DNA of 64,000 nt, taken from assembly GCA_032158295.1 (NCBI GenBank), contig CM063243.1, positions 2,392,232 through 2,456,231 on the forward strand, written 5' to 3'. The notes below the pieces were generated by a model, which ran no database searches, was not told where the DNA came from, and saw nothing but the letters and a program-made list of their open reading frames with translations. A program made the translations under genes and the position numbers. Source of the DNA: Pycnopodia helianthoides. Taxonomy: Eukaryota; Echinodermata; Asteroidea; Forcipulatida; Asteriidae. How positions within the stretch are numbered: position 1 is the first letter of the stretch; every line of letters begins with the position of its first letter. Shown in pieces: positions 45,460-55,289 of this stretch.

Positions 45460-46330
45460 AATTATCCCGCGTCTGACTCAAGCGACTTTGGCTACGGCTT
45501 TGGCCGTTGACAGCAGCGGCAACGTTGAAGAATATGCCTTTTCAGCGATCCAGCCATAGCCACTTCCGAAGCCGAAGTCAGACACACGGCCGTTATTGTC
45601 AACTGTAGAGCCAGTGAATTTGTTAATGAGTTTCCACTATGTACCAGACTGGTAAGTTTGCTAAAGTAGTTTTCCGAGTTCGTTACATACACGGCATTGT
45701 CTATCCACAAAAAGTTGAATTGGATTGATATCTCGGCAAAGTCTCTCCATCATCACCGCTTATGTTAAGGGTTGGTCGGTGTAGTAGTACAGGTGTGGTC
45801 CCTACGGACAGACTGTCGTCGATTAGGTTAAAAAGAACCGATAAGTGGATCGGTCTACTGGCTACAGTGCTGCAATGGTAATTCGGTTAGTCGATTAACC
45901 GCTCGTGGAATCGGTTATCTGGTTTATTTTTTTTTAGTTCGATTTGTCTTGAAATGTACACGTCCTTGCTTGTCACGAGGTAAAACTTGTTTTCTGTGAT
46001 GCCGTTGTCAAACCTTATTTTATGCACCGTTTTAAATGTAGAACAATCCTTGATACGAATAAACCATTTGGACCCCACAGATGGGTGATTCAATGACACA
46101 AGCAAGTTTGTTGACTATTACGACCGTTGCCTATATTCTTTTTGCCAGTCGAACAAGGCTTTCATGCTTAGTTTTGATGGACTACAGTACACTCTAAAAC
46201 TCTGCTGTTCATTGGCTTTTCTATTTATTATTAATTAGTGGGATTGTGTTCAAAAAGAGTGAATTCTTAATAATGTTACAATTGGCTTATCATCCAGTTT
46301 ATAGTTAAGTGTATAACTCTACTTATTCTG
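45460..46330 (-). pseudogene. Lectin-unit downstream block, copy 5 (longest upstream ORF scrap)
   Basis: Foldback at 45470-45597, then the decayed frame. The best stretch is 45887-46105 minus, containing VGSKWFIRIKDCSTFKT, HKIRFDNGITENKF and DVYISRQIELKK. It continues after shifts to PTLNISGD. The W-[FK]-x-I-x-[KN] spacing repeats (KWFIRIK, EWKLINK), hinting at a repeat-built beta protein. No family can be assigned. Confidence 0.55.
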
Positions 46331-46357
46331 CTGACACTTGCTCCTTCAACATCCTCA

Positions 46358-46819
46358 TCACTTTTGAACTGAATCTCCTGCGTGAAATGCATGGCCGGTC
46401 ATTCCACAAGGAACACAAGACACTGTACCAGCTTCATTACTGGGTTGTTTCGGGCCCCAGTTGGTGTAGTTCCCGGAAGGGCTACCGTTGATCCAGGCGA
46501 AGGAACCCGTGGTTGAGTCACGTCGGTAGCCGAGCCATGTGTTATGCACCACTCCGTTCATCGTTCTGGCAAGCATGAAGAGGAAGTCATTTTCCTCTTG
46601 GCTCATAATGGACGCCAGATGAGATGTTCTGCCTAGGCGTGACAAACCCTAACAGTACTGTTCAGCTTCATCAAAGGTCTTGGCATCCGTCCCGAAAAGG
46701 TAGCAACGATTCCTAAAACTTGTCCATGGACTGATGCAGGACATGCAGGGAGATACGATCAGGAAATGCGACTGAAGGAGAGCTACAAGAATACTGAAAA
46801 CAGTGAAGTTTGCTGCCAT
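46358..46819 (-). pseudogene. C-type lectin pseudogene B (nonsense and frameshift)
   Basis: The frame opens at 46819 with the usual signal peptide. A TAG at 46651-46649 stands where the sisters have CAG (single base change, in the YCQG segment). The rest reads SRLGRTSHLASIMSQ to SGNYTNWGPKQPS. QPD has become QPS, which would not complete calcium site 2. A deletion of about 13-14 bases before WND then shifts frame (PCGMTGHAFHAG instead of LWND), and the FIC region is also shortened. Confidence 0.9.
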
Positions 46820-47114
46820 TTTGAGCTTTGAATGAAAGCGTCTGTACTCGGTAGGATGAAATGTTTAGTAGCCGAGCAGTTGTACTGTAGGAAAGCCGCT
46901 GCGCTCATCAGCTCACTATTCATTTTGAAATAACAAAAATATGTCAAATATATCCATAATGGAATTGATAGGCATAATAACTTGATATCTCATTGAGAAT
47001 TTATTGCAATCACAGTTGACTTGCTACTTGCAATTGTTCTGTATTAAGTAATATACAGAGTATGTTATTAGTTGTTGTGTTTGTTCAATGCGCCCATAAT
47101 ATAAAGATAATTCA

Positions 47115-47445
<331 letters not shown>

Positions 47446-47914
47446 ATGACACAATGATTGACTGCAGTGGGTGGGGGGGGGGGTGAGAACCCAAATGAGA
47501 TCAAACAATGCACAAATAAATGCCCTTATGTCTTTGCCCCGCTTGCCCCACCCCCATTGTAAATGTATGGGTACGCCGATGTTGTGCTATCAAAAGAAAA
47601 TGGCTTCATCACTAAATCAATTAGAACTGTTGGTGCAAGGTTTAGGCTTCAAAATATTGCTCAATCTATTCTTACAAGGATCTCGAATAAGTGATATGAC
47701 AATAATTAGCTCTTACCGAGAGGCAATTAATAACTTGAGTTGACTTATTGTGAGTAAACAATTTCCAAACATCAATTTAGCTACAATTCGATGATAGTAT
47801 TGACGAAAAGGACGAAATAATTATGTATTTTGTTTGTAGCCTAATTTGTTTTGGTAATCTATGGTTTCAGTTTATTTACTGCAAGTATGATCTTACTTAC
47901 TACAAGCATGACCT

Positions 47915-48090
47915 TTGAAGTCTGTGGGATAGTGAGCCAACAATGCACCGCACCCCACACGGTGGGGATTGTTTTCGGTTCTCGTTGTGTCCTCAATACG
48001 CATTTTATGCTAACATTCCATCATTTTAAACGCAAAGTCTATTTGGCTCCATTGTTTATCCCCGTACCATGCAAACATTTCTATTCTTGG
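47915..48090 (-). repeat. Gypsy-related fragment
   Basis: 'gggattgttttcggttctcgttgtgtcctcaatacg' and 'tttaaacgcaaagtctattt' match the protease-side part of remnant B (29150-29270) and a shorter copy near 52195-52330. Too short and broken to define an element. Confidence 0.5.
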
Positions 48091-48454
48091 CATAATGGGC
48101 CAGAGCTGGAGAACTCGAAATATTGTTTTCATTGTGTTCCAATATTGGCCTTTGTATATTATATCTTATTCAGTACACTGACATGCGACCGAAGGAGAGC
48201 GACACTCCTACAGTAGATCAATATTCATTAACTCCCTTCATAGTTGAGTTGCTAATTAGATCATGGCTTCAATAAACTACAAAGAGCCTATTTTGATACC
48301 AAGTAAAAGGCTGTAATGTGTTTATTTATACTTTGTGCTTACAATGGCCTTTTGGAAATATTTGAGTTGACAGTTAGCCCTTAATGATAAGGAATTCAAT
48401 CGGGGAATTGAATATAATATAGGGTCAAATCTCATGTTCCAAGGCATGGATATA

Positions 48455-49066
48455 ATTCGTCGCGCGTACCACGAAGTGACCTATCTCGTTCGCAGCAAAA
48501 AAGGGGAGTTTCGAGAAACACGCGATTGAAGTTGTACTATTTTTCAAGCTGCTGTTTCGGAGTGTGCTTACTATTTTTGTTAGTTGGTTAAGATACAAAA
48601 AAAGCTTACTACCTTATTCGTAAAGAAATGTCAATGTGTTTTCATTCCTGTAATTATTTTAATTAGTAATTAATTCCTAAACACATACGTCACTTTGTGA
48701 AAATGAAAAACGTGTTTTGCCCGCAGAGCGCTGTGTACAAACACAATGCATATGAGACCTATCACGATAGGTCACTTCCTGAAAATGCACAATGGCACAT
48801 CGCGCACCTGAACTGGCCGTAGCGCTTTGTGTATCGTTGGTAAAATGACGTATCGAGATAGGTCACTTCGTGAAAATACAAAATGGCAAATCTAGTGATA
48901 CGTCGTTCATATCAATTAGTGTAATTACGAAACTATTACGCTTTAGGTAGTGAAACTTGCTGAAAATATTAACAGTAATGAATAAACTAATAATTTGAAT
49001 AAAAACCGATTCACAAAAATGTGAGATTTTTGACAGATAGGTCACTTCGTGGTACGCGCGACGAAT
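48455..49066. mobile_element. 612-bp TA-flanked inverted-repeat element (mariner-like MITE)
   Basis: Inverted ends of about 30 bp: left ATTCGTCGCGCGTACCACGA then AGTGACCTATC, right the inverse ending at 49066. It is flanked by TA on both sides (48453-48454, 49067-49068). The internal motif 'gataggtcacttcgtgaaaat' recurs inside (48760-48783, 48857-48876), so sub-terminal repeats exist. It splits the distal lectin-unit block: the same block is uninterrupted at 35210-35240 and 45090-45115. No transposase frame. Confidence 0.85.
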
Positions 49067-49519
49067 TATTCCAATAAATATATCTGGAAAATCGTGTATT
49101 GAGACCTCCTCTATAAGCAGCAGCATACAACTTGAAGTTGCATGGCCCGATTTTTGTCGAAATAACTAATGTTTCTCGATAATGTTTTTCTCTAAAGGAT
49201 TTTTTTTTTACATTGATGCTGTTTAAAAAGAGAAAAACATACAACAACTTCCCATATGCCACAGACAATGCACAAATACAGTATGTAACAAGCAAAATGG
49301 TTTGAACATATGTGATGGACGTGAACTAATGCCAGGATCCAGAATATAATTATATAATTTTTGTAGTTTTTTTTAATTAGGCCTAACTATACCACTTGTC
49401 ATTGGCGTTTTTTTTTTATTTATCTTGCAACACCATCAAGCTTAATATTTATAACCTGTAAAAAGCCTTTTTAAAACTTACATCAAAATGTATGGGTCAA
49501 ATCTAGCAACCTTTATAGT

Positions 49520-50140
49520 GTGTTGAGAATTATCCCGCGTCTGACTCAAGCGACTTCGGCTACGGCTATGGCCGTTGACAGCAGCGACAACGTTGAAGAA
49601 TATGCCTTTTCAGCGATCCAGCCATAGCCACTGCCGAAGCCGTTAAGTCGGACACACGGCCGTTATTGTCAACTGTAGAGCTTGTGAATTTGTTAATGGG
49701 TTTCCACTCTGGGCCAGACTGGTAAGTTTGCTAAAGTAACTTCCGAGTTCGTTATACGGTATTGCCATTCCACAAAAAGTTGGAATTGAATTGTAGAATC
49801 AAGTATCTCGGCATGGTCTCTCCATTACCGCTTATGTTAAGGGTTGGTTCATCGGCTATAGTGCTGCTCGTACCGCTCGTTGAATCGGTTATCCGGTTAA
49901 CTTTTTCAGTTCGATTAATCTTTAAATGTACACGTCCTTTGTTTGTCACGGCGTGATATATTTTTTCTGCGATGCCGATGTCAAACCTTACTGTATTAAG
50001 AGTCCGTTTTAAATGTTGAACAATTCCAAACACATTAATAAACAATGTTTGTTGACTTTGACGACCGTTGCCTACTCTTCTTGCTTGTCGACTTCAGGTG
50101 GTCCGAACAAGGCTTTCATGCTCGGTTTTGATGGACTAAA
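49520..50140 (-). pseudogene. Lectin-unit downstream block, copy 6
   Basis: Foldback at 49535-49662 and a 97-codon minus-strand open stretch (49752-50045) containing HLKRTLNTVRFDIGI, GRVHLKINRTEK, and PTLNISGNGETMPRYLILQ. This is the longest undamaged piece of the decayed frame, but the following segment has the same TAG (between RKLL and QTYQ) as every other copy. Confidence 0.55.
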
Positions 50141-50261
50141 ATACACTCTAAAATTCTGTTGTCATACCGTTCATTGGCTTTACTAATTATTATTAATTAT
50201 TGGGATTGTGTTAAAAAAAGAGTGAATTTATAACTAATGATGCAATTGACTTATCATCAAG

Positions 50262-50656
50262 TTAAAGGAACATTACAGAATTGGTAAGAAACAAACTTGT
50301 AAAATATACTTTTTGATCACAGATTTACATAAAACTTACACGGTTTAATGATGATGATAATAGAAAACATCCCTTAAAAATATTTCTGTCTGAAATGCCA
50401 TATTTGATGAGAAATGAATAAACTAATTTTCCGATTGGAGTTTATCGCTCAGTGAGCGTTTTATTCGTTTGTTGAATCTATATGATTTCATGCAAATGTG
50501 TAATCGGTTTTTCACTATTTTCTTGTGACCCAGATGGCCGATCGATCTCAAACTTCTACAGGTTTGTCAGTTTATGTATATGGTGGATTACATAAAGTGC
50601 TTACACTGCCAGCAACTGTTTTGTTAGCAAAAACCAATTCTGTAATGCTCCTTTAA
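50262..50656. mobile_element. 395-bp TTAA MITE of the second family, copy 3
   Basis: TTAA borders with the same inverted ends and the same orientation as the 27542-27936 copy. The equivalent site 3' of pseudogene B (about 46285-46300) has no insertion, so this copy arrived after those two units split. Confidence 0.8.
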
Positions 50657-50724
50657 TAGTTAAGTGTGTAGTTCTACTTATTCTGCTGACGCTTAAGCAA
50701 GCTTAAGCTCCTTCAACATCCTCA

Positions 50725-51234
50725 TTACTTTTGAACTGAAAAACTTTCAGGTCTTTTGCAAATGAATCTTCTGCGTGCAGTGCAACGCCGGTCATTCCAC
50801 AGAGAACTTCCATACATCTCGACACAAATCACCGTACCATTTTCACCATCGGGTTCGTCCGGGGCCCAGTTGGTGTAGATCCCGGAAGGGCTACCGTCGA
50901 TCCATGCGAAGGAACCCGTGGTTGAGTCACGTCGGTAGCCGAGCCATGTGTTCTGATACACCTCTCCGTTCATCGGTGTGGCAAGCATGAGGAGGAAGTC
51001 ATTTTCCTCTTGGCTCATAATGGATGCCAGATGAGATGGTCTGCCAAGGCGTGACAAACCCTGACAGTACTGTTCAGCTTCATCAAAATTCTTGACATCC
51101 GTCCCGAAAAGGTAGCAATGACTCCCAAAACTTGTCCATGGACTGCTGCAGGACGTGCATGCGGGAGATACGATCAGGAAATGCGACTGAAGGAGAGCTA
51201 CAAGAATACTGAAAACAGTGAAGTTTGATGCCAT
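50725..51234 (-). CDS. Secreted C-type lectin 6 (EPD-type), single exon
   Basis: 169 residues. Signal peptide about 1-25 (MASNFTVF start), C-type lectin domain with Cys at 26, 29, 40, 57, 137, 151 and 159, WND at 146-148. The calcium-site-2 motif at 127-129 is EPD, a mix of the mannose-type E and the galactose-type D, so specificity cannot be predicted. The sister sequon is IYT (lost), but NGT at 132-134 in the variable loop is a new one. The basic C-terminus RPESFSVQK resembles lectin 2. Confidence 0.92.
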   Translation of the reverse strand: MASNFTVFSILVALLQSHFLIVSPACTSCSSPWTSFGSHCYLFGTDVKNFDEAEQYCQGLSRLGRPSHLASIMSQEENDFLLMLATPMNGEVYQNTWLGYRRDSTTGSFAWIDGSPSGIYTNWAPDEPDGENGTVICVEMYGSSLWNDRRCTARRRFICKRPESFSVQK

Positions 51235-51350
51235 TTTGAGCTCTAAGTGATAGCGTCTGTACTCGGCAGGATGAACACAGTTTTTAAACGATTAGTTGCC
51301 GAGCAGCTCCACCCTCCACAGCAATACGCAGTTGTACTGTAGGAGAGCGA
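51235..51350 (-). promoter_or_regulatory. Conserved proximal promoter of lectin 6
   Basis: TATA-like TTTAAA about 50 bases before the ATG (51281-51288), then 'actgtgttcatcctgcc' and 'gtacagacgctatcac', as in lectins 1 and 2; distal 'gtggagggtggagctgctcgg' is also kept. Confidence 0.55.
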
Positions 51351-51654
51351 TCATCAGCTCACTCATTAATTTTAAAATAACAAACTACGTCAATAATGGG
51401 AATTGAAAGGCAAGCGTTTATTAAATTTTGAGCTCATTTTGATTCTACTCCAATCACCACAGTTGACTTGCTACTCTTTATACATTTTTTTTTAATGAGC
51501 AATACAAAGAGCAAGTTATTAGTTGTCTTTGTTCAATGCGCGCATAATAAAAAGATAATTGTCTCTCTCTCAGCTCTCTCTCTCCATGATGATGCAATGA
51601 TTGACTCAAACGGTTATTATGGGGGATGCACTGGGAGGGGCGATTTTTTTTTCT

Positions 51655-51753
51655 TTCTGCAGCACACGTCGGCTATGGAGTCAACAGTTAAGGGATAGGC
51701 TGTTCTTCCCTATCCCTTAACTGTTGACTCCGTAGCCAGCGTGTGCTGCAGAA
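51655..51753. mobile_element. 99-bp foldback element inside the lectin 6 upstream G-rich tract
   Basis: Arms of about 45 bases (TTCTGCAGCACAC to CCTATCCCTTAACTG inverse) with a tiny loop. It splits the G-rich segment found intact upstream of other lectins, so it is a late insertion. Confidence 0.85.
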
Positions 51754-52599
51754 CATAAATTTGCGGGCGGGGAGGGGGGGGGGGGGCTGGAGGCCAAGAG
51801 ATCGAAAAAATGCTTAAAATGAGTGGTTGCTTACCTCAACAAGCCCCCTCTCATCCCAAAATGATGTATTTGCCCCATCTTGCCTCCCTTTTGAAAATGT
51901 ATGGTTACACCATTACTGACAAAAGAAAAATGGCTTCATCAATAAATCAGTTAGAGCTTTTAGATGTCAGGTAAAGGCTCATTTTATTTCTACCATGATC
52001 TTTAATAACTGCTATCAGAATACTTACCGAGAGGTATTCAATACCTTGACATGATTATTTGTGAGTAAGAAATTTACAAACAAAAAAATAAGCTGCACAT
52101 GAATGACAGTATTGACGAAAAGGACAATGTAATTTATTTAAACCTAATGCGTCTTTTTGAATTATGACTTGTGTGCTATATGAACCTTGCTCAATAACCT
52201 TTCAAGTCTGTTGGATAGTGGGCCGACTATGCATGATCATATGATCATATTTATTTCTCGGAGTTTCCTCCATTTGAACATTATGCTAATAATTTTATGT
52301 TATTATTGTTACCATGCAAAGAAATACTATTATTGGCTACCACAGTTGAGGACTCGAGGCCGCCAGTCTAGGACTCCATTCATTGTGTCCAGCCGGTGTC
52401 TCGGACTTTGTCCCTTTGCAACAGCTAAGTTCGGGGATGTGTGACGATCAGCAGGGGAGTACGGGGACGGGAAACTTGTTATTAAGGAAAGTTTTGTTAT
52501 GCAAATTCGTTTCTGAAAGCCGCCGCGCATGATCACATGACCAGCGCATCGGCGTTGTACCGCCATTTTTAAAGACCAACTAACACTAACACTAACAAA

Positions 52600-52759
52600 G
52601 GCCCTTTTCGAATCCACGGCTTCGGCTCTGGATTCGGCTTCAGGCCCAGTTTTCTTGTCTGAAGCCTTGACCGCAAAGCATGCGTAAGTTAAAATAATTG
52701 AGGGAACCTAGCTAGCCTGAGCCGATTTTGGAGCCGAAGCCGTGAATTCGAAAAGGGCC
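52600..52759. mobile_element. 160-bp foldback element
   Basis: Ends GGCCCTTTTCGAATCCACGG and the inverse at the right, with inner 'cggcttcggctc' arms. The inner text resembles the arms of the 130-bp foldback in the lectin-unit blocks ('gacttcggctacggc'). Confidence 0.8.
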
Positions 52760-52779
52760 ATAGTCAACACTTAGTCTGC

Positions 52780-55005
52780 ACTGCGTCCTTATTCTCCAAC
52801 AAATTCAAGTTTTTTTTCTCAGTTCAAAGGACACAACTACCACAAAAAGTTTATGGTGAGTTACTTATTTGTTTGTGACAATGATGATTTTGTTATAAAG
52901 GATTTTTAATAATTTTTTCAAGAAACTTGGGGATATTTTCGGCGCAAATGTCTCATTAGAGCGCCACCTATGGGCAGTAAAGGAAGAGGCAGGTACCATC
53001 GTCATTCGTCCGACATTGTGTGTTACTGTCGACTGCATGCAATGTGAGTGTGGCAGACAATTTTGTTCACTTATTTTCCTGTTATATGATTCTACATCTA
53101 TTCAAGTCGATTCTTTAAAAATATCACGTCATTTCACAACAACTCCATTCATGTAAGTAAGTTACTTTTCTTTGTTTTATCGATTTCTTGACTTAAAACT
53201 GATAATGTACATTCTGTGGTAGGACGCCAGCAGTCAGTATCCGTTGCACTGCACTGACGTTCTGGGTATAAAGCTTCTCTACAATGCGAACAAATTTTCA
53301 ACTAATGTTTAAAAAGATTTTTACCTTCTCATTTAAGAAGCTGGAAATTCCCTCATTTTTTCTTGTGTCCTAGAAATAAATTACACTTTTGATGGTTCCA
53401 CAAATAACAATTATTATATCCATCAATCAAGGCATCATGTCCATGGGTGACATTATTTCCGAAAATAAATCGTTCTTCCGTTGTTATCATAATGTTACTT
53501 GTACCAATTGCCCATGTGGCTATGCGTGATAGCCTGACATGCACTACAATTCCCGGCCGACACAGACTAGACACGAACGAGTGTGGCCAACCTTGTTCCC
53601 AGGCCGTGATCGATCTCACCACGCCATTTTTTTCCCAGTATGCCTTGTTCACTTAGTGACATGAGGTATCGATACGGCCCGCTGCCCATGGTAGCGAGGC
53701 TGGAGCATGGCAAACTTCACTCAAGTTAGACCGCGCCCTCTATCATGGTTGCTATGCATCTAGGCCTACGGGTCAAGTACGCACATGCGCACAACTCTTT
53801 ACAAGCGAGTTAGCAGGAAGTTACAAGAGAGAGGTAAATTTTCCTTCTATTTTCTAAAGTAATGTCACCAAAGGATAAAATTAACCATTCTGAACCCAGC
53901 AGTTGGGAAGTTTCGGACATAAGGAATACAAAATGTGAACGAAGCATCAGCTTCCTCCATCAGGTAGAAATATGAAAAATTTTTGTTATAAATTGTTTTG
54001 CAATGGTACAGAACCTTTATACCCTGGACTCCGTTGCGTTGTATGCAACGGAGGAGTCCAACCTTGGCTACATACATGCATGTAGTTTGTAAATCTAGCA
54101 TCTAGTCCTAGCTCTATGGTCCTTGGTAGCTAGTAGTGTACATGTAGTACTACGGACCGAAATCTGCAACTGCGCATCTCTTTTGCCTATGTCACGAAAC
54201 ACTGCACAAAACTTTATTCACCTCAGCCCCTTTCCACACTAGCGAAAAAAAGCCTTGTACACATTGCAAAGGATAGTGGGTAAATGTGGGTAAATGTGCA
54301 TGCCCAAGCGTCCTATGTGAAGAAGAAAAGCTAAGCTACCATCGACGAAAGTTCCGATCAAATCGTTGTTTTTTTTCGTGTTTTCGTAGAACCTTCAAAT
54401 CGGTGTTAATTGTTTCTCGAATTAAACATATTTATGCTGCCCTTTATAAAATAATGGTTAAATTTGATTATTGTAAAGAGCGGCTCTAAGGTGTTTCAAA
54501 ATATTTAATTTTAATATTTTTCCATCAGATGGAGTCCAGGAGAAATAGAAAACAATTATTTTGAGTCCATTACCTCACAATAAAACAGAGTAAAGGATGT
54601 ATTTTCTCCAAAACACTGAAAAATCTGAAAAACGCGAGGTCAAACAAACCTTGTGACAAACGAACTCTGACATCATTGGTGGCTAGTTGATTTGGACTTG
54701 GCTATTATGTATACATGTACGGAGCTAGAGCAAATACACAACAAAAACTCACCATAAACAACCAACACTGCCGAGAATGTGACTTATTAATGGACGATCC
54801 AACAGGCACACATAATCAGCATGCCAATTTTGAAAAGATTTGTGATTTGGGGATTTTATTTCATTTAGAGGCAGGGCGATTCCGGAGCTCGGCTTGATTT
54901 TAGTACATCGATTTACACGTCAATTACGTTTTACAACTTTAGCATACATGTACTTATACAGTACATTTACACGACAATGCAGTACACAGTGCTATTCAAG
55001 CCTGT
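52780..55005. other. Unassigned region right of the lectin array
   Basis: No recognised gene. Contains a 99-codon minus open frame at 53353-53652 with no known domain, GC-richer sequence at 53640-53830 with possible donor-like GTAAAT, and short inverted repeats (ATGCAACGGAGGAGTCCA near 54041 against TGGACTCCGTTGCGTTGTAT near 54023). Confidence 0.4.
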
Positions 55006-55015
55006 TCCGGTTACA

Positions 55016-55158
55016 CGGTTACCCGACCGATCATCCTGTTACATGTTTACAATTTTACGGTTCTGATAACTATAAAAAAAATTTGCTCAAAATTCGAGTG
55101 AATTTTTTCAGAACCGTAAAATTGTAAACATGTAACAGGATGATCGGTCGGGTAACCG
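55016..55158. mobile_element. 143-bp foldback element
   Basis: Arms of 49 bases: CGGTTACCCGACCGATCATC at left, its inverse at right, meeting at an AT-rich loop of about 44 bases. Arms are almost identical, so it is recent. Confidence 0.85.
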
Positions 55159-55289
55159 TCTCGAATGTGCCGCGAAACGCAGTCCACATAGTGATCACGG
55201 TGTACACAACCCACAATCTATGACACACAAGCAGCCAAAATGAGATAGCATACAAAACCAGTTACAAAAATCACATATATATATAATCA

